A stretch of DNA of 64,000 nt from Brachynemurus nebulosus (GCA_035578155.1 JAPWDM010000021.1:1293001-1357000); one strand, 5' to 3'; positions 10,321 to 22,414 are shown, counted from the first letter of the stretch. Numbers and translations are program-made. The notes: generated by a model not told the origin, from the letters alone.

Positions 10321-12545
10321 CAATGAAGACAGTTTACAAGAATATAAAAATAAAAAGAAAACATTGTTAAAGCTATATAAGGAGAAGAAGGAAATGCATC
10401 AAAACACAATAAAGCAAAAACTGCAGGAATACATAACGGAAAGGAACAAAAGTGAATTATGGAAATTGATAAGAAAGTTTAAAAATAACAAGGATCGAGG
10501 CAATAACATAAACAGTAATACGTGGATAGATTTTTATAGGAAACTTTATAGTAAGAAAGAAGAAAATGTGGAAATAAATACGGAAAACAGCCAAAAAGAA
10601 GAAAGAGAGCAAGAAAATATCCAATATGCATAGATACTGGACCAAAACATAACGGAAAGCGAAGTTGAAAATGTAATCAAGAATATGAAGAACAAAAAAG
10701 CACCAGGAATTGAAGGTATACCTGCAGAATTTATAAAAAATTCATTACATAGAGAAAACATGATATCAGTCATAACGAAATTTTTTAATAAAGAAGACTA
10801 AAATAATACCAACTGAATGGAGTAGGGGTATTATATGTAATATATATAAAAACAAAGGCGATGATCATAATCCAATAAATTATAGACCGATTACACTGCT
10901 ACCAGTCATGAGTAAAATTTTCCTGAAGATCATAGCAGACAGAATACAAGAATGGACATTAAAGAATAAAATATTATCGAAATTTCAGACAGGATTTAGA
11001 CAGCAATACGGCACTTTAGATAATTTAGTAGTAATGCAAGATTGAAATAGAAAGAGATAGGAAGTAATACACATGTTTTATAGATATAGAGAAAGCATTC
11101 GACTCAGTGGATAGAGAAATATTATGGTGGAAACTAGAAAAATTACAAATGCCGAAAGAGACTATTGAACTAATTAAAGCGGTATATAAAGACTATAAAT
11201 TCTGTGTGAGAATGGACGGAAATAAAGTAACAAATTGGTGCGATACGGAAAGAGGATTAAAACATGGTTGTCAGTTATCAGCTATGTTATTTCTAATTTA
11301 TATAAACAGCTTACCAGAGTTTCTTGAAAGAAAAGAGACTCATGCACCATCAATAGGAGAACAAGAAATAAGAATTCTGACGTATGCAGACGATATGGCA
11401 ATAGTGTCACAAACGGCAATAGGATTACAAAGGAGCTTGAGCGCAGTGAATGAATATTGTGCAAGCATGAAACTTAAAATTAATGAAAATAAAAGCAAAA
11501 TAATGGTCTTCAGGAAAAGTTATAAATTTAAAAAAAAAAAAAACATGAATTGGACTATAAATGGAAAAGAATTGGAAGTGGTAGACAACTTCAATTACCT
11601 AGGGTTAAACTTCAACTGGAATGGGAAATGGAAAGAACACATTAAGAATAGCATAATCAAGGCGAAACGAGGAGTACATCTGATACGAAAATTTATGTAC
11701 ATAAATGGAATGGGTTCCAGCAGAAATAATTAAAAGGATGTATGAAGTATTAATAATGCCTGTAATGCTGTATGGGAGCCAGATATGGGGCACAGAAGAA
11801 GGGATAGCAGAGAGCATGGAAAAGTCAAGGGCCAAATTTTTTAAAGAAATTCTAGGAATAAAAAAGTCAACGCCAATTTGTGCAGTGCTAATGGAAATGG
11901 GATCAATACCATTAGAGTACGAAATTAAAAAGAACATAGTAAAATATTATATCAAAATGCAAGCGAATGAAGATAAATTAATACAACGGCAATGTATAGA
12001 GAATGATAAAGGATACTGGAACAATAAAGTGGAAAAATATTAAGAAAATATGAAAATAACAAAGGAAGAAACGGACAATAGAAATATAGCACAAATAATA
12101 AGTAGAATTAAGAGACAAACAGAAGAAAATGGAATAGCATATCTATTAGACGAAATTAGGAAAAGGAAATCTTTAATGTTTTACAGTAAATTACCGCATT
12201 ACAAGCAAGGGGCAGTTTATTTAAAATATAGTTCAAAAGCAGAAAGAAGAGAGATCGCAAAATTTAGATTAGGAGGATGGAATTGGAACAGTATAAAAGA
12301 TCGACACGGGAGCAAAATATGTGCAATATGTAATGAAGAAGAAAGCGAAGAACGTATATTAAATTATTGTAGAGGAATGGAAGACGACAGAAAAATACTA
12401 GCCACAGCAATACAGAGGACATGGGAAAACGCAACGAAAATCATGAATACACAAGAAAGGACAACATGGAAACATTTGGCCAAATGTCTGGCGAAATATT
12501 ACAAGAAACGAGAAAATTATTTAAATTAAAGGATGGAAACTTAAT
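10321..12545 (+). pseudogene. Second non-LTR retrotransposon, RT domain (APE-type lineage likely)
   Basis: A LINE reverse transcriptase in several frames. Blocks in order: a lysine-rich lead-in (10364-10633), KNKKAPGIEGIPAEFIK (about 10680-10735), a NYRPITLLPV-type block near 10880, FIDIEKAFDSVD near 11085, the open stretch 11107-11733 with GLKHGCQLSAMLF and YADD (11382-11393), thumb sequence at 11705-12043, and a C-terminal ORF 12050-12529 with a CAIC...C finger. The YADD motif and blocks resemble Jockey/CR1/I-group elements, not the R4-like elements at 3-9 kb. No endonuclease is present, because the 5' end is lost. Stops at about 10631, 10800 and 11043 and frameshifts make it dead. The exact clade is not resolved. 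Confidence 0.75.
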
Positions 12546-13197
12546 AATACAACCAACCCACTGTAGTATATGTACATGTATAAATAATAATATGTAAATA
12601 TTGTTTTTCCTTAATTGATTAATTCTGTAGAATATGTCAATAAATAATAAAAAAAAAATAATAATAAAAATAAAATTGTTTTTATTTAAAAACTTATTTG
12701 AAGAACTTAGAAGTGAATATTCAATAACAGTGATGCAAGTGCTCATCTACAGAAGGTATCGACCGATTACTTACCTACTCGACGACAAATAAAAATAGTA
12801 ATCAAAGGTGGTACATACATTGGCAACCCAACTCAGCTCAACCAAGTGCTTTACCAATCACTTACCTATCCAAGGTGACGTGACAAGTGACAAATGACAA
12901 GTGACGTGACAAGCAACACTTACCATTTTTGGGTGTTGTTTCCCAAACCAAATAACTAAATAACTGGTGGCAGCAACTAGAGAAATCTAGCCAAACAACC
13001 TATATATTATTTTTGTTGACGACCGAATTTTGGTATACGACACGTGTACCAAAAAAAATTGTATAGCTGTAAATTGATTTGTTTGTAACAATTAACTCAA
13101 TATATAACTATATTCTATATAACATAAGTAGTGTGTGTGTGATTGTTTAACTCAATCCGTTTTATTTAAAATATTAAATGAGTTTTTCTAATTGTAA
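12546..13197. other. LINE 3' tail and spacer
   Basis: Holds an A-rich, (AAT)-rich tail (about 12635-12675) that looks like the LINE terminus. A stretch at 12880-12925 repeats GTGACAAGTGAC. No gene seen. Confidence 0.4.
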
Positions 13198-13204
13198 AAT
13201 GTGG

Positions 13205-14700
13205 AAAAAAAAAACAAAAACTTTATTATTTAACAATTGAACAAAAAATTGATATTGTTAGAAAGCTCGAAGAAAATTCTAGTCTTATGGACCTAGCACG
13301 TGAAAACAACGTGTCACATTCAATTATAGTGCATATAAAACAAAACAAAGATCGAATTAAAAGTTTACCTGCTAAATACGATAATAAAAATGTTATATCA
13401 AGAATAAAAATGACAGAACCACGAAACATAAAAGTAGACGAAGCTTGTTCTCAATGGTTCTTACAATGTCGAAGCGAAGGCATACCAGTTTCTGGTGCAT
13501 TATTGCGTGACCAAGCCAAAATTTTTAACGATCTGCTAGGGGGACCTTCTAATTTTAGAGCAAGTATTGGATGACTGCAAAGCTTTAAAAAACGTCATGC
13601 TTTGAGAAAGCTTGCAATAAAAGGAGAAAAACTTTCTTGTGATGCACAGAAGCCACCAGCAGCAGAAGAATTTAAGACATCATTTTTACAAAAACTTCGG
13701 GAAGAAGGGTATACAGATGATGATATTTGTAATACGGATGACACCGGAAAATACTTCCGCAACAAACATGGGTAAAAAGTAAAGATCGAAAAACTGTTCT
13801 GGTTTGTGCTAACGCATCCGGATCACATAAAGTTCCCTTGCTGGTTATTGGTAAGTCAAAAAAACCTAGATGGTTAAAACGGATCGAAAATTTACCGATG
13901 TTTTACATGGCGCAAAGTAGTGTGTGGGTAAATTCAGATATATTTTTCAATTGGTACGGACATGTTTATAAATGAAGTAGAAGATTTTAAAAATCAGAAT
14001 AATCTACAAAGAAAAACTCTATTACTGACAGATAATGCGCCTGCACATATGATGGCTGACTCATTAAATTCATTCGACTCAGATTTTAAAGTAGTTTTTT
14101 CCCTCCAAGAGTGACTGCTTTCATTCAGCCGATGGACCAAGGAGTCATCGTAACGATAAAAAGTCTCTACAGCAAACGTATCGTTGAAGAACTGATCCAA
14201 CAACCGGGTGCAGATAAGATACGATCATTTTTCAAAAGTATAACATTAGCGGACGCTTGCTCTTATCTAACTGAAATCTGGCAGTCACTAAAAAGTGACA
14301 CATTAAAAAAATCGTGGAAACAATTAAAAACTGAAAATATACCGGAAGTTGTCCCAGTAGAAGATATTAATATAACAGAATCCTTTAAACTCTTGCAAGA
14401 CTTACCTAATTTTAGTGGTTTAAATAAAAATAGTTAGTTGGTTTAACTGTGATATAAATGACAAAGGTTATGAGCTTCTTGCTGATAAAAATATAATTGA
14501 CCTAATAAATGGTAACTTTGATAGTGCACAAGATAGTGAAGAAAGTGAAGAAGAAATTTCAAATAAAGAAGCTTTTTCACCAATTTCAAAATTTTTTAAT
14601 TGGTTTAAAAATCAAGACGAATGCAATGAGGACTATTTAAGAGTGCTTTGTGACCTGAAAAAAATTACGTATTCAAAATTAAAAACTGATAAATAATTAA
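13205..14700 (+). pseudogene. pogo/Tigger-type DDE transposase relic
   Basis: An N-terminal CENP-B-like helix-turn-helix lies at about 13235-13380 (LARENNVSHSII). A second HTH block follows (DQAKIFNDLLGG), and then the DDE domain. The usual N-D-E-T-G catalytic block reads NTDDTGKYF near 13735. The second Asp lies in LLLTDNAPAHM near 14025, and the third in IQPMDQGVI near 14130. Frames change near 13570-13790 and at 14100. The family moves by cut-and-paste at TA sites. I found no terminal repeats, so element limits are unknown. Certainty is high for pogo/Tigger and nil for activity. Confidence 0.8.
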
Positions 14701-15179
14701 AATTAGGAACTCCTTATTATTATGTTATTATAGTGCTATTTTGTGTAAATAATTTAGTGTTACAGTAGGTAACAGATTCTCAGGATAATATCTGTAGTGT
14801 ACCTATCTTTTTTAAGGAACAAGGTAAGAATTGTATTTTTATAGAAAATTCAATTTTAAAGAGTAGTCTTTGTATGATTTCTTTAAACAGTTTAAGCGAA
14901 CAATCTTTGGAACAACTACATACAATTCGCTTGTTGAAACTTTATTATATTTAATACATAGTGTATTAAATTTTTAAATATTTTTTCAAATTTACTAATT
15001 GAAAATAATCATATTAATTTTTTATCTTGTGTATTTATTTTATTAATAATATTAATTGATTATTATCAACTGCATTATGATTCTTTTTGTAATAACATAT
15101 TATTGTGTAATTAATAATCATTACAAGAGAAACAGCGAATAAATCTATTAAATACGTCCATAATAGTACGTACTAACTC
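14701..15179. other. AT-rich spacer
   Basis: No gene or clear repeat. It could include the 3' end of the pogo relic and the lost remainder of the minus-strand gypsy element. Confidence 0.4.
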
Positions 15180-16921
15180 TCACTTCTAGGATGTCTTAGT
15201 TACTATTTAATATTTTTAATCTTTCGTTAAGATTTGTATTTTGAGAAACATACGAACAAATTGCTTTTTCGACTGGTGTATTAAGGGGTCTTTGTTTCGA
15301 TGTTTTACTAAGGTTTCTATTATTTACTAAATGAGGTTTCGTATCAGGGGTGATTAAAATAGAATTAAGAATTTAAATATTGTCGTTTTTAAGTGTCTCC
15401 GTGATTACAGTATTTTCTACATTACTAGTAATAAGATTTATAGGCACTTGTGGGACTGTACTTAGGTATTTGAATACTTTTATGAAAGGTAATTGAATTA
15501 TTTTTATTGCTTATTTCGGCTTGATATTTAGAAAGAAAGTCGCTACCAATTAGTCCATCAAGTGGTACATTAAAATCCTTATAGATTAACTGAAAATCGA
15601 AGATAAACTGATCATTGGGTCTGAAAAGTTTTACTGTGATCTTCCCTAATGTTTTAATCTTGCCGTTTATACCAGAAAGGTATATTGATTTGACAGAGCC
15701 CACTTCGTTTGGTGAATATATTAAATTATCCTTTTTTAAAACCGAAGTAGCGGTTCCTGTATCAATCAAAAAACGAAACTGTTTTGTTTTCGATTGTGGA
15801 GGATTAAATGACATTTTTTCTCATTTATTCTATTACACAACAGGACGTTACGTAATCAATTTTCAGACTGGTCAACTGTGTGGATGTTGTCCGCAGGTGT
15901 GACCGACGTCTGGGACTGATTGCAGTTTAAATTACTTGGATTTGTAACATGTATAGCCTGAGCTATTCGCGGGTTAGGATTTATATTTTGACTGTATTTC
16001 TTTTTCCTACATTCTGGTTCTGTGCGCCCACTGTAATTACAAAAACTACAAATTTTAAAAGTTTTATTGAAATTAGTGTTTTGAAATGAATTTTCAGATT
16101 TCCGATTACATTCTTTAGTATTATGTGATTTAGTTTTACAATTTTTGCAATACTTCGAATTTTCGAATTTTTCAATATACCTTCATTGACGAGGTAGACT
16201 TCTTCTTCGCAAGCGAGCGAGAAGGCTTCGTTTAGGCTACTAAACGGCTTATGCCGGAGACTTTGAAAAATCTCTGGCACGGCATGATAAGTGAATCGTC
16301 TAAGTAACTCAAAGCGATTCTTTCAGTTACCTTCTTTTCACTTTCCCTAGTATGGCAAGTGGTTTCCTTATCAGTTGTTAACCAACATTTACTTGTGATT
16401 TTATCTAATCTAACATAGAAGTCCTTTATTGTTTCGTTAGGTCTTTGTTTAATAGTCTCAAGCTGTTCCATAAGATAATCGTATGATTCGACAGGCGAAT
16501 ACATAGCTATTAACTTTTGTCTTAAGTCTGCATATGTGGTAATGTGTGTCATATTAATTTTTGTTTAAACTTCACTTGAAAACTTTGAAAAAATAAATAA
16601 TTCTAATGGTAATTTTTGTGCACGTGAGGATAACCCTAACGCATTATTAGCATTTTGAAGAAAGATGTTTAACTCTTTGGGATCACCGTTAAAATTTGTT
16701 ATCATTTGTGAAAGGAAATTGAGAGGAATTCTCATTTGACTATGTGTGGAAATTGAGGATGTGGCATGATTGTCTGTGATGGTAGGTAAATTGTCATTGT
16801 TATTTAGAATTATTTCAGCTACAAGATTATTTTCAGTAGACATCATGGATGCATTTGGTTGTAATGTTGCAGACATTTTCAAAAAGGGTAGGAATTTTTG
16901 TCTCATAAAGTAGAAGAACAA
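15180..16921 (-). pseudogene. Ty3/gypsy gag and protease fragment
   Basis: On the minus strand, 16921-16232 gives Gag capsid sequence in two frames: ITNFNGDPKELNIFL near 16690, then ETIKDFYVRLDKI near 16430. A shift near 16250 leads to two zinc knuckles of C-x2-C-x4-H-x4-C type (about 16150 and 16030). The protease lies in 15814-15425, with catalytic FLIDTGTAT and the flap/closing block DGLIGSDFL. Coding-like sequence continues to about 15180, and then RT and integrase are missing. The likely role was virus-like-particle assembly of a retrotransposon. No LTR pair was found. It faces the pogo relic downstream. Confidence 0.75.
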
Positions 16922-16971
16922 AAAGGGTACTTACTGCAGTTCGAGGCGGCAGAAGGATGTGGTATTCTTCT

Positions 16972-17193
16972 CCTTATACCAAACGTTGGATTGTCAGCTA
17001 CACCAATATCTGGATCCTTGAATATTGGCCCTCTCGATATTATAGTTGTCGATAATTGGAATATGGGTAAAATCGGTACAGGGCTGTGGTATTTACCAAG
17101 CGTTAGATCGTCAACTACACCAATATATGGATCCTCCAATATAGGTTCTTTCGATTTTATAGTTGTCGATCCTTGGAATGTTGGTAGAATCGG
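16972..17193. repeat. Two tandem repeats of about 104 bp upstream of the gypsy gag
   Basis: Units 16972-17075 and 17090-17193 (period about 118) share ATTATAGTTGTCGAT and similar blocks at roughly 80% identity. They lie just before the minus-strand gag start, so they may be leader (5' UTR) repeats of that element. Confidence 0.65.
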
Positions 17194-17341
17194 CCACGAC
17201 CACTCTCACACGATCACACAATATACAAAAATTATAAAAAAAGTCTTTTATTAGAGTACAATTGCGACTAATTTGAAACATTTTATTATTTTATTAGTGT
17301 CTTATTATTAGTGCCTAGGTAGTTATTTAGAAAACTTAAAT

Positions 17342-17770
17342 TATGGAAAAAAGTTCAAAAAAGAAAGTGAGTTTAACGATAAAGGATAAATCGAACATTA
17401 TTAAGAAAATTGAAAAAGGTGAATCGTGTAGAAAATGTCGCATTAGACTACAAAATTAATTTATTGTCGGTGGCTAGAATCTATAAAAATAAAGAAAACA
17501 TTAAAAAATTTGAAGAATATCAGTGCTCAGTGATCGTGGTCACAGAAAAAAATGTAAAAAAATTTAGAAATGAAACTGTAGACAGTGCACTTTATAAGTG
17601 GTTTGAACAAAAAGGAATCCTTAAACAGCCAATATCAGGACTGTCATTAAAAGAAAAAGTCATATATTTTTATAGAGAACTAGGAGGGGTTTCAAATTTT
17701 GTTGCCAGTAATGGATAGTTAAGTGGTTTTAAAAAACGCTGCGGCGCACAGTGGTTCCAAATCCTAAAAA
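17342..17770 (+). pseudogene. N-terminal half of a second pogo/Tigger transposase
   Basis: Starts with a plausible ATG at 17342 and shows the CENP-B-type DNA-binding region: TIKDKSNIIKKIEKGES, then WFEQKGILKQPISG and YFYRELGGVSNFVASNG. The reading frame shifts at about 17440 and a stop falls at 17716. The DDE catalytic part is absent. It is distinct from the relic at 13.2-14.7 kb, so it is another insertion rather than a continuation. Confidence 0.75.
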
Positions 17771-18268
17771 GCTGACAATAAGTCGAAAAAAAGTTACTAT
17801 ATTGGGACTTTTAACTCTCGGAATAGTTTTACTAGTATATTTAGTATGTGTTACTAGAATTTGAGCAGGCTACGCTTTTATACTTGTCTGTAGGATCAAT
17901 TATTTTGTAACAATCGGGAGCGTCGTAATTGATCTCGTGAAGTACGTGTAAAATAACTTTTTTCAAACAGGCATAAAAATCGTAGAAGTTAACATTTTTC
18001 AATTCTGTAAAATGGATTGTTCTTCTGAAAGTCAGTACAATAGTAATCTGTTGATAAAAAATAATATTCGCAGCATGCCAGTGAGCCAATTGTTGGTCTT
18101 ATTAGCCTAATTTTGGCGACTGATTTTAAAAAATTTGTTAGTGAAAAAGCAAATAGTAAAAAATCTTGCTACATCCTGCCATAAAACCAACTTTAGGCTG
18201 TTAATTGTATATTTTTTTAATACATTTTAAAAAGGTGGCTGACACTAACTGCCTCAACGGTTTTTAGG
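17771..18268. other. Spacer before the piggyBac element
   Basis: Contains a minus-strand open stretch (18089-17841) with no family I recognise and no clear coding signature. It ends at the TTAA of the piggyBac insertion. Confidence 0.4.
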
Positions 18269-20403
18269 TTAACCCATTAGTGCATAACGTCCGATATATC
18301 AGACTTCAATAAAATGTTTATGGATAACTATTTTATTTTCAAAGTTTATAGTTTATAAGATAGTAGTTTATTAGATTTACTCTTATGGCAACACTGCCAT
18401 TGTGAAATGGAACAACATGTCTGCGCGTCAACTGTCAATTTCTAAAATGGCGGCACTCACACAACATTCTTGGCGCCGAAGGTAAGAAAAGATTATGTTT
18501 CTTTTTGTATTTTGTTTGGTAATTAGTGTAAAAAGCTTGTATTTTTATTGCTAAACTATCATACTATTTATTTACAATGTTATTTTTACGTAACCACTGG
18601 TAAATTGAAAGTTTTGTTGGCGAATTTTGTACTGTCCGATATATCGCACGCTATGCATAGCGGGTACTACATGTGGTGTTTTTGAATTGTTACAGTTTGC
18701 AAGTGCATGAGATATTATCTGCTTTGGAGTGTGACGAAGATGGTAATTATACTGAAAATATATGTTGAGCCCCCCCCCCCCCCTTGAGAATGCTACTCAA
18801 GTCACTGACGAAAACAGTGACAAGTCCAATGAGGAGCATGATGCGAACCTAAACCATTTAGGACGCAGGTTGTTGCAAGCTGGCTGCGAATTGAGACGTT
18901 TTCGTAGCGATAGCACTTTTTCTACTCCCTCGACGTCCACAGTTCTCGGTTCAAATACGCAGCCGACTTTGAATAATAATTATTCGTCAAGCGATAGTGA
19001 AGACGAGGAGCCCCTTTCTACTTCTAGCTCTCGTAACAAGTCGACAAGATATGCACTGCCAGCTAAAAAGAAAAAACCTCCACATTGGAAAAAAGAGGAA
19101 TCCGCTTTTATTTGTACTCAATTTCGTCCACAGTCACCATCAGAAGAAAGTAAAAACTGTCAAAATCCTATGGAATACTTCCAACTATTTTTTCACCAAG
19201 ATATTATCAAACATATTGCCAAACAAACGAATCTGTATGCTTTGCAAAAAAAATAAACCTTTGATGGTAACGGAAGACGAAATCTACGTTATTTTAGGAG
19301 CAATGCTGTTATCGAGCTATCTCAAGTTACCAAATAGACGATTATATTTTTCCAAAGATAACAACGTGCCTAAAATTCTACAAGATAGTATTAGATGCAA
19401 TCGATTTGAATTGATTCTGCAACATTTGCATTTGAACGACAACAGTGAGCTCGGTGTTTCTACAGACAGATTGTACAAATTACGCCCTCTTCTTGAAAGC
19501 CTCAGTGAATCATTTCAAAAGCACTATGGATTGGATGAAAACTATAGCGTTGATGAAAGTATGATTCCGTACTACGGAAAGCATTGTGCTAAACAGTTTA
19601 TCCGTGGAAAGCCAATTAGATTTGGATTCAAAAACTGGGCAATGTGTGTAAGTACAGGACACATGGTAGCGTTTAGCTTATACACAGGAAAGACTACAGA
19701 AAAAAAAACCTTTTGGGCTAGGTGGTGACGTAGTTCTAAGCCTAATTAAACTGAGCAAACTTCCACCTAATAATGGCATAAAATTGTTTTTTGACAATTA
19801 TTTTACTTCTCTAAGCCTAATGAGACACCTGAAGGAGCTCGGCTATTATGCAACAGGGACGTTGCGAGCTGATCGCATTGAAAATTGCACGCTGAAAGAC
19901 GTAAAACAATTCAAGAAGGAGGAGCGAGGTCATTACGATTATCGACTCGGTGATGAAGTCTTCGTATGCCGATGGAACGATAACAATGTTGTCACAGTGG
20001 CCACAAACTTTCAAAATCTTGAAGTAACATCCGCAACCCGCTGGTCTCACGAAAAAAAGCCAAAATGCTAGCCCTCAGCCATCACTTATTTCAAATTACA
20101 ACAAGTACATGGGGGAGTGGACAAATGCGACCAAGCTGTGGCAAACTTACGGACTCGGATGCGTATAAAGAAGTGGTGATGGCCCATTTTTGCATATTTC
20201 GTAGACGTCTCAGTAGTTAACGGCTGGTTACTTGCTCGGAAGAATGGGTGCACAAAAGACACTGAGTCCTTGTTCGCTTTTCGACGCTTTATAGCAAGAA
20301 GCTTACTTAGTACACATGGGACACCGCCACATCAAGGACGCAAGATTGCCAAACCATTGTCTACAATGAGATACGACGGTAGAGATCATTGGTTCGTCCC
20401 AAT

Positions 20404-20664
20404 TGTTAATTTATTCATATTCAAATATATACATTTGTATTTTACTTATTAAAAATACTATATCTAAGTGAGTGGTGCAAATTAATATAAAAATATATGA
20501 AGTGCCTGTGAAAATAAATAAATAAAAAAAGACTGTTATAAATATAATTTTTTGTTCAGTTGTTGTTATGTAGTCATTGAGGAAAGATGTTCAAGATTTT
20601 GTAAAGTAAAATAATTTATAATAAATATAAAATAAAAGTAATTGGTTGCTTATTTATTTTAATA
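20404..20664 (+). repeat. copia 5' LTR
   Basis: 261 bp, about 96-97% identical to the 3' LTR by eye. Differences include ACTTATT/ATTTATT, AATACT/AATGCT, AGTCATTG/AGTCTTTG and the last bases. Confidence 0.92.
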
Positions 20665-20680
20665 TGGTAGCAGAGCGTGG
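20665..20680 (+). promoter_or_regulatory. Primer binding site for initiator tRNA-Met
   Basis: TGGTAGCAGAGCGTGG abuts the 5' LTR. It matches the complement of the 3' end of animal initiator tRNA-Met (TGGTAGCAGAGGATGG) except for two positions. Full 3'-end priming is less usual for insect copia, which often uses an internal half-tRNA. Confidence 0.8.
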
Positions 20681-20748
20681 TTAAATAAAAGTAAAAATTG
20701 TATGTGCCGATTAATTGAAGAAAAAATATAAGTTAAACCTATATGTAT

Positions 20749-20892
20749 ATGGCATACGTTATAGTAGATGATGTGGTGATTCCAGTGTTTGATGGATCTG
20801 ATTATAAAAATTGGAAGAAAAGAATTATGAAGTTTTTGGAATTTAAAAATTGTAAAGATCAAGTTACAAGAATAAAAAGTATAGAAACTTAA
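20749..20892 (+). pseudogene. copia Gag N-terminal fragment
   Basis: Starts at the first ATG after the primer site. VIPVFDGSDYKNWKKRI is the typical Gag start of Ty1/copia. It runs into the deletion junction at about 20870 and a TAA. Confidence 0.75.
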
Positions 20893-21195
20893 TTGGTGAG
20901 CTTTTGTATGTAAGCTCAGGAACTAGACCTGACGTAGCTTATAGCGTAAATTATTTGAGTAGATTCCAAAATTCTTATGATAATACTATTTTTAAGTATG
21001 CTTTATGAGTATTGAAGTATTTATGTTTAACCAAAAATTTAAAACTTTCATTATGTCAATGAAACTTATGAAAAAAAGATTATTGATATTATAAAAGTAA
21101 CGTCTGATGATAATGTTGCTGATATATTAACAAAAAGTCTTCCAAAAGAAAAATTTGTAAAGTTTCGAAATATGTTAAAACTAATTTTAATTTAA
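20873..21195 (+). pseudogene. copia Pol C-terminal fragment (RT end and RNase H)
   Basis: LLYVSSGTRPDVAYSVNYLS is the classic RT-RNase H block of copia, and ADILTKSLPKEKF the RNase H end. A stop near 21008 and a deletion near 21040 inactivate it. The stretch stands in a different frame from the Gag fragment. Confidence 0.8.
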
Positions 21196-21257
21196 AAAAT
21201 AATGTTTAATTGTTATTGAAAGAAATGTTTAATTGTTATTGAAAGAATAAAATACAA

Positions 21258-21270
21258 ATGTAAGGAGGAG
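21258..21270 (+). promoter_or_regulatory. Polypurine tract of copia
   Basis: A purine-rich AAGGAGGAG stretch immediately before the 3' LTR, where plus-strand synthesis would start. Confidence 0.7.
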
Positions 21271-21531
21271 TGTTAATTTATTCATATTCAAATATATACA
21301 TTTGTATTTTATTTATTAAAAATGCTATATCTAAGTGAGTGGTGCAAATTAATATAAAAATATATGAAGTGCCTGTGAAAATAAATAAATAAAAAAAGAC
21401 TGTTATAAATATAATTTTTTTTTCAGTTGTTGTTATGTAGTCTTTGAGGAAAGATATACAAGATTTTGTAAAGTAAAATAATTTATAATAAATATAAAAT
21501 AAAAGTAATTGGTTGCTTATTTATTTTAACA
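21271..21531 (+). repeat. copia 3' LTR
   Basis: 261 bp, TG...CA, followed by the CCAAT duplication and then the rest of the piggyBac reading frame. Confidence 0.92.
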
Positions 21532-21911
21532 CCAATAAATACCGAACGGCGGTGTGCAAACTAAAGTGGAGGAAAAAGTAAATTTCAGTGTCAGAAATGT
21601 GACGTAGGCCTTCATCCAAAATGCCATATGGCATACCATGTCATAAATTAAGAAATACATAACTATATTTTCTTTTGTTTTTTTACAATAAATTTCGTCA
21701 TAGAATCTGTATTTTTATTTCAATCTATCTTTAACCTTAATTGTGTCCGGCATGCATAGCGTCCGATTTATCGGACGGGCTATAAAATCTAAACTGTCAT
21801 ATAAACAAAGTATTTAATGGCTTAAAATCGTCAAGCATACTCTACATGTTATTATCTAATAGTTGTTATACCGAAAAAAACGGAATTAAACTTTATGCAC
21901 TAATGGGTTAA

Positions 21912-22230
21912 GTTAGGTTAGATAATACGACATTAGGTTAAATATTACATACGTAACATATGATAAAATAAACAATATGAATATGTGGAATAACATTTAA
22001 ACTTAAAACGAATAGTTTATCGGCCGTAGACCGAATATTGAACATTCAACCAAGGTAATGGCCGAAGAGCCGAATATTCGGCGAATACTATTCCCAATTT
22101 TTTATTGTATCTTTCATATTCCCTACAGCAAGACTCTTTAAAAATGTACCCGCACGACATATGAAACTAAAAGATTTGAATATTTAATTTCCGTCAAAAT
22201 TTAGAGTGCGGACATTGGCCCGCACAAACG
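21912..22230. other. Spacer with short GGTTA/TTAGG-like motifs
   Basis: No gene. A CGAATATT-rich stretch lies at 22020-22085. Confidence 0.4.
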
Positions 22231-22313
<83 letters not shown>

Positions 22314-22332
22314 GTATATATATATGTATATA

Positions 22333-22410
<78 letters not shown>
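22231..22410. repeat. (TA)n microsatellite with TATG variants
   Basis: About 180 bp of TA units with TATG and TATC interruptions at about 22306-22337. Confidence 0.95.

Positions 22411-22414
<4 letters not shown>

Larger units (their letters stand above)
20404..21531 (+). mobile_element. Internally deleted Ty1/copia LTR retrotransposon
   Basis: Both LTRs are 261 bp (20404-20664 and 21271-21531), start TGTTAA and end TTAATA or TTAACA. The flanking CCAAT occurs on both sides (20399-20403 and 21532-21536), a clean 5-bp target duplication. The internal part is only about 606 bp. A gag start is fused directly to the end of pol (RT/RNase H), so protease, integrase and most of RT are gone. It sits inside the piggyBac transposase near its C-terminus. 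Confidence 0.93.
18711..21650 (+). pseudogene. piggyBac transposase, frameshifted and split
   Basis: A DDD transposase for seamless cut-and-paste at TTAA. The acidic N-terminus is interrupted at a run of 14 C (18770-18783), a likely slippage frameshift. 18785-19250 covers the Ser-rich N-terminal domain. A shift follows into 19250-19728, with the first catalytic Asp in SVDESMIPYYGK (about 19549). Another shift leads to 19729-20071, with the second Asp in LFFDNYFTS (about 19789). A further shift precedes the third Asp in VDKCD (about 20117). Coding runs to 20403, where copia enters, and resumes at 21537 with the C-terminal Cys/His block (CQKCDVGLHPKCH) ending in TAA near 21650. At least five single-base lesions make it inactive. 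Confidence 0.9.
18273..21907 (+). mobile_element. piggyBac element with both ends, containing a copia insertion
   Basis: TTAA target sites flank it at 18269-18272 and 21908-21911. The terminal repeats CCCATTAGTGCATAA are identical over 15 bp in inverted orientation. Subterminal copies of TCCGATATATC-type palindromes lie near 18289, 18632 and 21760. Without the copia insertion and its duplication, the element would be about 2.5 kb, the usual piggyBac size. The single ORF is broken, so the copy is not autonomous, but the intact ends could still be cross-mobilised in principle. Confidence 0.93.

Noticed and set aside
17841..18089. 82-codon minus-strand ORF
   Set aside because: No family, no neighbours on that strand and a length expected by chance; kept only as a note in the spacer.
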